From positions 1 through 6,790 of the forward strand of contig JAQUYZ010000086.1 of NCBI GenBank assembly GCA_028691625.1: DNA of 6,790 nt. The letters run 5' to 3'. Source of the stretch: Eubacteriales bacterium (GTDB lineage: Bacteria; Bacillota; Clostridia; Peptostreptococcales; Anaerovoracaceae). The translations under genes and the position numbers were made by a program. This document shows, in pieces, positions 1 to 6,192 of this stretch. Within the stretch, counting starts at the first letter, position 1, and every line of letters starts with the position of its first letter. The notes beneath the pieces are model-generated. The model saw only the letters and a program-made list of their open reading frames with translations. It had not been told where the DNA came from and searched no databases.

Positions 1-1
1 C

Positions 2-517
2 AAGGAAACGCTTTATGAGCTGATCGATCTTGCTCGGCTATCTGCTTCAGGCGGAAATTTACAACCGTTGAAATATATCATTTCATTCAGACAGGAAGAG
101 AATGATAAAATTTTTCCCTATTTAAAATGGGCGGGGTATTTTAAGGACTGGGACGGACCGGCAGAGGGCGAAAAGCCGTCGGCATATATCGTCATTACAG
201 GAGATAAGGAAATCAGCAGCAATTATTTCTGGGATCATGGAATTGCATGTCAGAGCATCCTTCTTGGAGCTTGTGAAAAAGGATTGGGTGGCTGCATGTT
301 CAATACAATTGACAGAAACGAACTGAGAACGGCCCTGAAGATTCCCGGCAAATACGAGATCTTGTTGGTGATCGCACTGGGAAGGCCGAAGGAGACTGTT
401 GTTCTGGATGAGGCTGCAGATCCGGAAAATATAAAATACTGGCGCGATGAAAATGAAGTTCATCACGTGCCGAAAAGAAAACTGCAGGACATCATAATCA
501 ATCTTTGCTCGCCCTGA
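2..517 (+). CDS. Nitroreductase-family flavoprotein, 5'-truncated by window edge
   Basis: This is the C-terminal 171 residues of a gene that starts before the window; the frame is open from base 2 to the TGA at 515-517. The visible part opens with a helix (LIDLARLSASGGNLQPLKY) that matches the family's Ser-x-x-N-x-Q-P flavin-binding signature. Next come a central DHGIACQSILLGACEKGLGG stretch (about residues 78-97), typical of the helix and GLG turn at the FMN pocket, and an LKIP...VIALGRPKE motif (about 112-131) typical of the family's C-terminal strand. Known members are FMN-dependent NAD(P)H oxidoreductases acting on nitro compounds, quinones or enones. Only about 15-25 N-terminal residues, including the usual RRS-R phosphate-binding segment, should be missing. 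A TTG at 68 lies inside the conserved signature, so it is not the true start. The gene is 52 nt upstream of the oxidoreductase genes with no terminator visible between, so co-transcription is possible. The substrate is unknown. Confidence 0.85.
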   Translation, partial: KETLYELIDLARLSASGGNLQPLKYIISFRQEENDKIFPYLKWAGYFKDWDGPAEGEKPSAYIVITGDKEISSNYFWDHGIACQSILLGACEKGLGGCMFNTIDRNELRTALKIPGKYEILLVIALGRPKETVVLDEAADPENIKYWRDENEVHHVPKRKLQDIIINLCSP

Positions 518-555
518 AAAAATACGATTCAAAACAGCAATACATAGCAATGAGT

Positions 556-561
556 AGGAGG
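556..561 (+). promoter_or_regulatory. Ribosome binding site deciding the ferredoxin start
   Basis: AGGAGG at 556-561 is a full Shine-Dalgarno match, 8 nt before the ATG at 570. It shows that the in-frame GTG at 561, which overlaps the Shine-Dalgarno itself, is not the start. The protein is therefore 67 residues and begins MAYIKI. Confidence 0.85.
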
Positions 562-569
562 TGCCGATC

Positions 570-773
570 ATGGCTTATATCAAAATACGCGAGGACCGAT
601 GTAAAGGCTGCGCTTTATGTGTAAATGCCTGTCCGAAAAAAATAATCAAATTGGCTGACTATACAAATAAAAAGGGATATAATCCCGCAGTATTCACAGA
701 CAGGGACACCTGTACAGGCTGTGGCGCCTGTTACGCATTCTGTCCCGATGTCTGTATTGAAGTCTATCGATGA
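570..773 (+). CDS. korD: 2-oxoacid:ferredoxin oxidoreductase delta subunit (2x[4Fe-4S] ferredoxin)
   Basis: This small 67-residue protein carries two [4Fe-4S] motifs. The first is CKGCALCVNACP (cysteines 11, 14, 17 and 21) and the second is CTGCGACYAFCP (C48, C51, C54, C58), followed by an extra Cys at 62. The roughly 26-residue spacing between motifs and the short C-terminal tail (CIEVYR) fit the delta subunit of four-subunit 2-oxoacid:ferredoxin oxidoreductases. That subunit passes electrons from the thiamine-diphosphate site and the beta-subunit cluster to free ferredoxin in the cytoplasm. It lies 24 nt upstream of the alpha subunit and is the first gene of a delta-alpha-beta-gamma cluster, a common order in anaerobes. 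ATG 570 is chosen because of the Shine-Dalgarno at 556-561. A generic dicluster ferredoxin is the alternative, but the neighbourhood makes the subunit role likely. The kor/vor symbol depends on the unknown substrate. Confidence 0.88.
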   Translation: MAYIKIREDRCKGCALCVNACPKKIIKLADYTNKKGYNPAVFTDRDTCTGCGACYAFCPDVCIEVYR

Positions 774-797
774 GACAATGAGATAGGAGGAACTTAC

Positions 798-1856
798 GTG
801 GTTGAAAAACAATTGATAAAAGGCAGCGAGGCGATCGCTGAGGCAGCGATCCGCAATGGATGCAAATATTTCTTCGGGTATCCGATTACTCCGCAGAACG
901 AGATACCGGAATATATGGCAAAACGACTTCCGGAGCTTGGAGGTACGTTTCTGCAGGGAGAAAGTGAGATCGCCGCTATTTATATGGTTCTGGGAGCAAG
1001 TGCCGCAGGCGCACGGGTTATGACTTCTTCGTCGAGCCCGGGAATCAGCTTGAAGCAAGGCGGGATTTCTTATCTGTCCGGCTCGGAGCTGCCCTGCGTC
1101 ATAGTCAATATCATGCGGGGAGGGCCCGGACTTGGTGCGATTCAGGGAGCACAGCCTGATTACTGGCAGGCAACCAGAGGTGGCGGGCATGGAGACTACC
1201 GCTTGCTGGTTTTGGCGCCGGCAACGGTTCAGGAGGCTGTCGATCTGACGTTTGAAGCCTTTGACCTTGCCGATAAGTATCGAAATCCGGTGATGATCCT
1301 CGGAGATGGAGTACTGGCTCAGATTATGGAGCCGGTGACGATTCCCGAAGCGAAAGCCTGGCAGGAGAATCATCCGTGGGCTGTCGGAAAACAGCATCAC
1401 AGGGAGCGAAATATGATCTGTGCTTCCTACCCCGATGTAGAGATTCTTGAAAAGGTAAATCAAAAGCTGCACATGAAATATGATGAGATCCGCCGAAGCG
1501 AAGTGCGGTGGGAATCCTTCCGGCTTGAGGATGCGAAATATGTTCTTGTTGCATACGGAACGGCAGCCAGGATTGCAAAGGCTGCGGTAAAAACGGCGCG
1601 GGAAAAGGGAATCAAAGCAGGCCTCATGCGGCCGATCAGCGTTTGGCCCTTTCCGCAGCAGCCCTTCATTGATCTGATCCCTCAGGCAAAATTCTTCCTG
1701 TCCGTTGAATTATGCACCGGTCAGATGATTGATGATGTCAGGCTGGCGACAGGCAATGCAAGACCGGTTTATCATTTTGGACGTTTGGGTGGTGTGCTGC
1801 CGCTTCCGGAAGAAATCGTTGACAGGTTGGAACAGTTGATAAAGGAGGAGAGTTGA
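798..1856 (+). CDS. vorB: 2-oxoacid:ferredoxin oxidoreductase alpha subunit, VorB-like
   Basis: This 352-residue protein has the length expected for a free-standing alpha subunit that joins the pyrimidine-binding (domain I) and transketolase C-terminal-like (domain II) parts. The hallmark YPITP motif is at 28-32 (GYPITPQNEIPEYM). It is followed by GESE (54-57) with a candidate cofactor-activating Glu, TSSSSPGISL (76-85), and MRGGPGLG (106-113), the alpha-subunit loop near the active site. Domain II starts near residue 245 (KYVLVAYGTAARIA) and includes GLMRPISVWPFP (275-286). The GYPITPQNEIPEYM and GGGHGDYRLLVLAP (128-141) signatures resemble the 2-oxoisovalerate (VorB) branch more than pyruvate enzymes, though 2-oxoglutarate or aryl-pyruvate use cannot be excluded. 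GTG 798 is chosen because AGGAGG at 785-790 sits 7 nt upstream. The stop is immediately followed by the beta-subunit ATG. Subunit letters differ between naming schemes; the symbol here follows the common database use for this alpha type. Confidence 0.93.
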   Translation: MVEKQLIKGSEAIAEAAIRNGCKYFFGYPITPQNEIPEYMAKRLPELGGTFLQGESEIAAIYMVLGASAAGARVMTSSSSPGISLKQGGISYLSGSELPCVIVNIMRGGPGLGAIQGAQPDYWQATRGGGHGDYRLLVLAPATVQEAVDLTFEAFDLADKYRNPVMILGDGVLAQIMEPVTIPEAKAWQENHPWAVGKQHHRERNMICASYPDVEILEKVNQKLHMKYDEIRRSEVRWESFRLEDAKYVLVAYGTAARIAKAAVKTAREKGIKAGLMRPISVWPFPQQPFIDLIPQAKFFLSVELCTGQMIDDVRLATGNARPVYHFGRLGGVLPLPEEIVDRLEQLIKEES

Positions 1857-2609
1857 ATGGAACCGATCTATACATATCCAAAGACATTGATAGATGTTCC
1901 TCTGCATTATTGCCCGGGATGCACCCACGGCATTATACACCGGCTGATTGCCGAGATCGTTGATGAAATGGACATCGGGAAAGAAACAATTGGTATCGCT
2001 TCCGTTGGCTGCTCTTGTTTTAATTATGATTATTTTAATTTTGACATGGTTGCCACGGCTCATGGGAGAGCCCCTGCAACAGCGACCGGTGTGAAGAGAG
2101 TGCACCCGGACTGTCTGGTTTTTACGTACCAGGGAGATGGAGATCTGGCTTCGATCGGCACTGCGGAAATCATTCACGCTGCCGTAAGGGGAGAAAAAAT
2201 CAGTGTGATATTTGTAAATAACGGCATTTATGGCATGACCGGCGGACAGATGGCACCGACTTCCCTTCCGGGAATGAAAGCGAGTACCGCACCCTATGGC
2301 CGCAAGGTCGAGTCGTCAGGATACCCGATCAAAATGACGGAAATGCTGGCTTTGCAGGATGGCTGCGTCTACGCGGAGCGCACAAAAATAAGCAGTGTCG
2401 GCAGCATAGCCAAAACCAAAAAGGCAATCAGAAAATCATTTGAACTGCAATCTGCCGGCAAGGGCTTCAGTATCATAGAGATCTTGTCGACCTGTCCGAC
2501 GAATTGGGGGATGGAGCCGCTTGATTCGATTCAATGGATGGAGCAGAACATGGAGGCTTACTATCCGGTCGGTGTCATTAAGGATCTTGAGGGGGGTGGA
2601 AAAGAATGA
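1857..2609 (+). CDS. korB: 2-oxoacid:ferredoxin oxidoreductase beta subunit (thiamine diphosphate-binding)
   Basis: This 250-residue beta subunit binds thiamine diphosphate and the proximal [4Fe-4S] cluster. The cluster ligands are probably C19 and C22 (CPGC, 19-22), one of C52/C54 (VGCSC) and C213 (STCPT), the usual pattern for this family. The diphosphate/Mg2+ motif is GDGDLASIG (93-101), completed by NNGIYGMTGGQ (121-131). A further family segment is TAHGRAPATATGVK (67-80). With the alpha subunit it forms the catalytic unit that decarboxylates a 2-oxoacid and transfers the acyl group to CoA. ATG 1857 directly abuts the alpha stop and is preceded by AAAGGAGG at 1841-1848, so translation is probably coupled. 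The end overlaps the gamma gene by 4 nt (ATGA). The N-terminal lead before CPGC and the absence of a C-terminal extension are ordinary for stand-alone beta subunits. The substrate is not determined by these motifs. Confidence 0.93.
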   Translation: MEPIYTYPKTLIDVPLHYCPGCTHGIIHRLIAEIVDEMDIGKETIGIASVGCSCFNYDYFNFDMVATAHGRAPATATGVKRVHPDCLVFTYQGDGDLASIGTAEIIHAAVRGEKISVIFVNNGIYGMTGGQMAPTSLPGMKASTAPYGRKVESSGYPIKMTEMLALQDGCVYAERTKISSVGSIAKTKKAIRKSFELQSAGKGFSIIEILSTCPTNWGMEPLDSIQWMEQNMEAYYPVGVIKDLEGGGKE

Positions 2610-3148
2610 CGCATAAATGTTTGATTGCCGGCTCCGGGGGGCAGGGGATTATGTTGATCGGCAAGATCCTCGCACATTCCGGTATGAGAGAGGGTAAGCA
2701 TGTGATGTTTCTTCCCTCATACGGTTCTGAAATGCGCGGCGGAACAGCAAACTGTTCGGTCATCCTGTCGGACGAGGAAATTGACGCTCCGGTGATTGAT
2801 CAACCTACCTGTCTGATTGCTATGAACGCGCCCTCCTTCGATAAATTTGAGCAAAAACTGGCTCCGAAAGGGATCGTAATCGTAAATTCGTCCATGGTTG
2901 TCCGCAAGGCAGAAAGAGAGGATCTGTTCATTGCTGGAGTGCCGGCTAATGAGCTTGCCAGAGAAATCGAAGCGGAGCGGGTTGCCAATATGATTATGCT
3001 GGGCACCTTGATTGCAGCGACACAATGTGTCACATTGGAATCCGTTATGGAAAGTCTCGAGGAATTGCTGCCGCCGCATCGGCATCACTTGTTGCCTTCG
3101 AATCAAAAGGCGCTCGAGGCGGGAATGAAACTTGTGAAAAAAAGTTGA
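2606..3148 (+). CDS. korC: 2-oxoacid:ferredoxin oxidoreductase gamma subunit
   Basis: This 180-residue protein has the normal length for the gamma subunit (domain III of pyruvate:ferredoxin oxidoreductase). It opens with a glycine-rich GSGGQGIMLIGKIL (9-22) and has the diagnostic SYGSEMRGGTANCSV segment (38-52). That family motif contributes to binding CoA and closing the active site. Further family features are APVIDQPTCLIAMN (61-74), a KGIVIVNSS strand (88-96) and NMIMLGTLIA (128-137). The start ATG overlaps the beta stop (ATGA at 2606-2609), with a GA/GG-rich Shine-Dalgarno around 2589-2599, so coupled translation is likely. It is the last gene of the oxidoreductase cluster. A 103-nt gap with its own promoter follows, and no terminator hairpin is visible after the stop, so some read-through is possible. 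Nothing is missing compared with the family. Confidence 0.92.
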   Translation: MTHKCLIAGSGGQGIMLIGKILAHSGMREGKHVMFLPSYGSEMRGGTANCSVILSDEEIDAPVIDQPTCLIAMNAPSFDKFEQKLAPKGIVIVNSSMVVRKAEREDLFIAGVPANELAREIEAERVANMIMLGTLIAATQCVTLESVMESLEELLPPHRHHLLPSNQKALEAGMKLVKKS

Positions 3149-3158
3149 ATTTAATAAG

Positions 3159-3171
3159 TTGACAGTGTCAA
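3159..3171. promoter_or_regulatory. Palindromic operator candidate overlapping the -35 box
   Basis: TTGACA-G-TGTCAA is a perfect 6-bp inverted repeat around a single central base. Its left arm is the -35 hexamer itself, and its right arm lies in the promoter spacer. This geometry is what a dimeric helix-turn-helix repressor (for example TetR or GntR type) would use to block RNA polymerase. No regulator gene is in the window and I cannot name the family. Chance occurrence is possible but the placement argues for function. Confidence 0.6.
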
Positions 3172-3187
3172 ATGAAACCGATATAAT
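3159..3187 (+). promoter_or_regulatory. Consensus sigma-A type promoter for the second gene module
   Basis: The -35 box TTGACA (3159-3164) and -10 box TATAAT (3182-3187) both match the consensus exactly and are separated by exactly 17 nt (3165-3181). The predicted transcription start is near A3194, giving a leader of about 58 nt before the ATG at 3252. It lies in the only sizeable intergenic gap on this strand and just after the gamma subunit stop, so it would drive the Fe-S/LarA-like/NadC-like/MoCF-like genes separately from the oxidoreductase. Such a perfect unregulated promoter would be very strong; the overlapping palindrome suggests it is repressed. Confidence 0.85.
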
Positions 3188-3251
3188 AAAATTATGAACA
3201 GCGTACGATAATGCCGAACAAACCAAAAAGATGCTGGAATGAGGTGTTTTT

Positions 3252-3869
3252 ATGAGATTAGTGACCCAGTTGGCGCAAATGAAACCGGAAGTATGTACCG
3301 GATGTAAAACATGTGAAAAAGTGTGTCCGACACTGGCGATTTCCATGTCGGACAGAAAGGCAGTCGTTGACGAAAAGAAATGCTTTGGTTGTGGAAATTG
3401 CGAGCAGAGGTGCCCGGTCTATGCGATCGTGATGATCAAGCGGGAGGATCCCATCAAACTCTATGTTAACCCGGAGCATGCGGATCGGGCGAGAATCGAC
3501 GAAATCTGCGGAAAAGCAAAATTCAATCCGAAGCAGATCATTTGCTATTGCACCGAAACAAGAGCGGAAGAGGTAGCGGCAGCAATTATTCTCGGTGCGG
3601 ACACACCTGAAAAAATCAGTCTTGCCACGGGAATCCGAAGCGGCTGCAAGGTGGAATGCATCCAGCCGGTGCTGCGGCTGCTGCAGGCTGCAGGGATCCG
3701 GCCGGAACCACCCGGCGGATGGCAATGGTATGGAATCACTCCCACCGCTTGGGATATCTCGGAGGAAGTCAAAAAAAAGTATGCCGGGAAAGGGTTTCAT
3801 TTCAATGAGGATATCGTGCTGCTGGAACAGGTAGCCGAAACAAATCAATTTGAAAAGGAGAAGAAATAA
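3252..3869 (+). CDS. Two-cluster [4Fe-4S] protein fused to a BFD-like domain
   Basis: This 205-residue electron-transfer protein has three parts. Residues 1-60 hold two [4Fe-4S] motifs, CTGCKTCEKVCP (C15, C18, C21, C25) and CFGCGNCEQRCP (C44, C47, C50, C54). Residues about 97-147 resemble a bacterioferritin-associated ferredoxin (BFD)-type [2Fe-2S] domain: ICYCTET (C98, C100), a helix with GADTPEKISLATGI, then SGCKVEC (C132, C136) and a VLRLL helix. The tail (about 155-205) has a PGGWQWYGITPTAWDI segment followed by a charged end, and I do not recognise it. The canonical BFD ligand pattern ends C-x2-C, whereas here it is C-x3-C, so the cluster geometry may differ. An extra Cys86 lies between the domains. 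ATG 3252 follows GAGGTG at 3241-3246 with 5-nt spacing. The stop overlaps the next start (TAATG at 3867-3871), so this protein is probably the dedicated redox partner of the LarA-like protein. No membrane segment or signal peptide is seen. Confidence 0.82.
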   Translation: MRLVTQLAQMKPEVCTGCKTCEKVCPTLAISMSDRKAVVDEKKCFGCGNCEQRCPVYAIVMIKREDPIKLYVNPEHADRARIDEICGKAKFNPKQIICYCTETRAEEVAAAIILGADTPEKISLATGIRSGCKVECIQPVLRLLQAAGIRPEPPGGWQWYGITPTAWDISEEVKKKYAGKGFHFNEDIVLLEQVAETNQFEKEKK

Positions 3870-5302
3870 TGCGTACGCCTATTACTCCGATACCGCCAAG
3901 AAGATCTCAGTATGGGATCGATCCCAAATACGTAGAAAAGCGCATTTCCCAGTGTGACGATATCACCTCACTCATGCTGCGGGATCTTTTTCACGATACA
4001 CCGCAGGTGATCTTTCCCGGAGAAAGCGGAATTGAGGCAGTCAGGGAAGCGGCGAGAAATGCGCTTGAAAAGCTTGATATGAGTATGATCAAACCGGAGC
4101 ATTCGGTCAATGTATGTGTATCCCATCACGGCTTCACCCTGCTGGGGGGAGAGCCTTATGCCGAGCTGGTCAAAACGGTAAGAGACATGATTCATGAAAA
4201 AACAGGCGCAGAGAATATCCGGCTGAGAGCCGGAGTCGGACTGAGATTCCGGGAGACGGAAGAATACATCAAAGCCTTTGGTCTGGATCTGCACTACCGG
4301 GGGAAGACAAAGGGAGTTGCACCGGTAGATGAAGGGATCGCAATTCAAACAGAGGTCGGAACCCTATATGGAATCAAAGCGGTTTATGATGCCGATTGGA
4401 TCGTACACGTACATAACAGCGATGTGAGAGAAGTTCATTTTCACAGGCAGCTTGACCGAGCTGTGAAACCTTTTGGCATGTCCTATGCCAGAATAGAAAC
4501 CAGATCAACCTATCACCAAAATCTTGGACCGCGCGCGGCAAATTTTACCGCACGAGCAATCTTTGATTCTGAATTCGTACAGAACAAGTTTGCGTTTGCT
4601 GCATTTCTGGATATGTCACCTGCCGGCGTAACCGGCGTTGATGCCGATAACAACCTTTATGCCCTGAATGACCGGCTGACGGTGAAAGGATGTAAATACT
4701 ACGGAAAAATCATGACCCTTTTGGGGGAAATCGACCAGTGTATCGTCGGGCTGGACTTTCCGTGTCCGGTGCCCTATGTCTTTGCATCCGGGGTAATCTT
4801 TGCGAATTTTGTGGGAGCGAACAATGACCTGTTCGATCTTGATCAGCCGCTTCCAGCGTATACCTGGTATACGGAAGCCTTTTACGGAGAAAACAGGAAG
4901 CCTATGATCGAAGGAATCCCTCCTGTGAATCCCGCAATTAAGATGATCGTTCACAATTATTCCTGGGGAGGATATCCCAGTGCGTTCTTCAGTACCCATC
5001 TTCCAACCATCGTGGTCGGCCGGGAGCAGGCAGATCTGCTGAGCCGTGATCCCCAGAATACGGAATATATGCAGCATGCGGTAATCGCAGATCAATTGGA
5101 TACTGCGATGGAATTTGCCTATCACACGGCAAAGACGGATAAAGTGATCATCTTTGACGGAGCCATCGGCGGAATGAATGTCAGCAACAGCGTGGCAGAG
5201 CTGCTGATGCAAAAAGCTCCGAAGATCAGTGAAAAAGTGGATCGGATTCTTTTGCCGAAATGGTTGAAACAGAGAGGAATCAATCCGGAGCCATTGTTGT
5301 AA
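3869..5302 (+). CDS. Remote lactate-racemase (LarA/DUF2088)-like protein
   Basis: This 477-residue cytoplasmic protein is a little longer than LarA (about 425). It shows LarA-type landmarks in order. NVCVSHHGFT (81-90) is where LarA has its D-x-T-R substrate loop. RLRAGVGLRFRETEEYIKAFG (118-138) is where LarA has the AtGtHR...E...G segment. GTLYGIKAVYDADWIVHVH (164-182) matches the G-V-N-ADl-I strand. H190, K200 and H216 follow with spacings of 10 and 16. These equal the spacings I recall for His174, Lys184 and His200 of Lactiplantibacillus plantarum LarA, where Lys carries the nickel-pincer nucleotide and His200 binds nickel. The D/R of D-x-T-R and the catalytic His of GtHR appear to be replaced (SHHGFT; AGVGLR), so lactate is an unlikely substrate. 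The C-terminal half (about 230-477) is not recognisable motif by motif. The start overlaps the upstream stop, after AAAGGAG at 3854-3860. Family membership is remote and needs a profile search. Confidence 0.6.
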   Translation: MRTPITPIPPRRSQYGIDPKYVEKRISQCDDITSLMLRDLFHDTPQVIFPGESGIEAVREAARNALEKLDMSMIKPEHSVNVCVSHHGFTLLGGEPYAELVKTVRDMIHEKTGAENIRLRAGVGLRFRETEEYIKAFGLDLHYRGKTKGVAPVDEGIAIQTEVGTLYGIKAVYDADWIVHVHNSDVREVHFHRQLDRAVKPFGMSYARIETRSTYHQNLGPRAANFTARAIFDSEFVQNKFAFAAFLDMSPAGVTGVDADNNLYALNDRLTVKGCKYYGKIMTLLGEIDQCIVGLDFPCPVPYVFASGVIFANFVGANNDLFDLDQPLPAYTWYTEAFYGENRKPMIEGIPPVNPAIKMIVHNYSWGGYPSAFFSTHLPTIVVGREQADLLSRDPQNTEYMQHAVIADQLDTAMEFAYHTAKTDKVIIFDGAIGGMNVSNSVAELLMQKAPKISEKVDRILLPKWLKQRGINPEPLL

Positions 5303-5314
5303 AGGAAGGCGGGG
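5302..5314 (+). promoter_or_regulatory. Purine-rich ribosome binding region for a TTG start
   Basis: AAGGAAGG at 5302-5309 or GGCGGGG at 5308-5314 precedes the TTG at 5321, at 11 or 6 nt spacing. No in-frame ATG or GTG occurs between the upstream stop (5300-5302) and residue 47, which already lies inside the conserved N-terminal domain. TTG 5321 is therefore the only workable start. The imperfect site and TTG together suggest weaker initiation than for the neighbouring genes. Confidence 0.55.
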
Positions 5315-5320
5315 AACGGT

Positions 5321-6136
5321 TTGAAAAGAAACGATGAAATTGATATCAGGGACTTGCTGTTTGAAACGATTCAGGACAGAAGATTTGCGGCTGAAATCAC
5401 TGCGGAAAGGACTGGGATTCTTTACGGGTGCGAATATGCCTTGCGTAAGCTGCGGGAAATGAATTTGGAGATTACATTCTTTTTGCCGGACGGAAGCCAT
5501 GTTACACCCGGAATTCGGATTGCCGGATTTTCGGGCAGTGCCAAGCAGATCACCATGGCGGAAGAGATTGTGATCGGAATTATCGCAAAGACCTCCGGTA
5601 TCGCTACGGCAGCCGCCAGAGCGGCGGAGCTTTCCCAAGGAAAATGCAAGATCGCATCCGGAGCATGGAAAAAGATGCCTCATCAGATCAAGGAGATTGT
5701 CAGAGAAGCGATCAGAGCAGGCGGGATTTCAACAAGGCTGATTGAGGAGCCGTTTATTTATCTCGATAAAAATTACGTAAGGATCTTTGGAGGCATTTCC
5801 CCTGCGCTCCAGGCGGCAGAACGCTTTGAAGACTATGTGAAGGTCATCCAATTAAAGAAGGAAACCGGCGATATCGCATTTGAAACCAGACAGGCGGCAG
5901 AGGCGGGAGCAGATGTCATTATGGTGGATACGGGCGATCTTCAGGATGTGCTGTCCGCGATCGAAACGTTGGAGAACTTGGACAAAAGAGCCTTGAAAAG
6001 GGTGGCATTCGGAAAAGACGTTAAGATCGAAGAAATACCGATTTTTGTAAAAATGGGCGTTGATCTGCTTTGTATCGGCAAAGAGATCGTCGATGCCAGA
6101 CTGCTGGATATGAGGCTGGATATTATCGCAATGTAG
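5321..6136 (+). CDS. Divergent quinolinate phosphoribosyltransferase (NadC/ModD)-like protein
   Basis: This 271-residue protein is close to NadC length (about 280). Its layout is that of the type II phosphoribosyltransferase family. The N-terminal alpha/beta domain has ERTGILYGCE (29-38) and PDGSHVTPG (56-64), matching the GiLaG and DG...G landmarks. The barrel has KTSGIATAAARAAEL (90-104), the family's SGIAT motif, then a TIM-barrel end with DVIMVDTGD (198-206), VAFGKDVKIEEIP (228-240) and GVDLLCIGKEI (246-256). The NadC substrate motif TRKT-P appears as AWKKMP (115-120). The HR pair appears as TR (138-139), and the IKDNH segment seems to be LDKNY (148-152). Several quinolinate-contacting residues are therefore changed, and classical NAD synthesis is doubtful. 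ModD, a NadC paralogue of unknown role, is the closest named relative I can suggest. The TTG start is 18 nt after the LarA-like stop in the same operon. Chemistry on a pyridine carboxylate and PRPP, or a related sugar phosphate, is a family-based inference. Confidence 0.68.
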   Translation: MKRNDEIDIRDLLFETIQDRRFAAEITAERTGILYGCEYALRKLREMNLEITFFLPDGSHVTPGIRIAGFSGSAKQITMAEEIVIGIIAKTSGIATAAARAAELSQGKCKIASGAWKKMPHQIKEIVREAIRAGGISTRLIEEPFIYLDKNYVRIFGGISPALQAAERFEDYVKVIQLKKETGDIAFETRQAAEAGADVIMVDTGDLQDVLSAIETLENLDKRALKRVAFGKDVKIEEIPIFVKMGVDLLCIGKEIVDARLLDMRLDIIAM

Positions 6137-6192
6137 AGGCGGAGGCCGGATCGGAAGTCAAGATTGAAAAATCTGTCAGGAGGAAAGCGGCA

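Noticed and set aside
68..70. TTG at 68 as the nitroreductase start
   Set aside because: The frame continues upstream through the conserved S-x-x-N-x-Q flavin-binding signature to the window edge, so the gene is truncated rather than starting here.
561..569. GTG at 561 as the start of the ferredoxin subunit
   Set aside because: It overlaps the Shine-Dalgarno sequence itself; ATG 570 has ideal spacing.
615..1472. 285-codon open frame on the minus strand opposite the delta and alpha subunit genes
   Set aside because: It lies fully antisense to genes with clear family motifs, has no recognisable domain, and its composition is that of a reverse-complement shadow.
3149..3158. Transcription terminator after the gamma subunit gene
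   Set aside because: No GC-rich stem followed by a T run is present between the stop and the promoter. The 13-bp palindrome has only a one-base centre and no T tract, so it fits an operator better.
3211..3255. 14-codon mini-ORF in the leader whose TGA overlaps the ATG of the Fe-S/BFD gene, plus a 5-codon ATG frame at 3194-3211 at the predicted transcript start
   Set aside because: Neither has a Shine-Dalgarno sequence, and the sequence has no run of one regulatory amino acid as in attenuators. The overlap may be chance, although translational coupling by the longer one cannot be excluded.
4616..5683. 355-codon open frame on the minus strand across the LarA-like and NadC-like genes
   Set aside because: No domain or motif is recognisable and the protein is rich in Arg, Ser, His and Cys, as antisense shadows often are. 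The plus-strand genes have good starts and family motifs.
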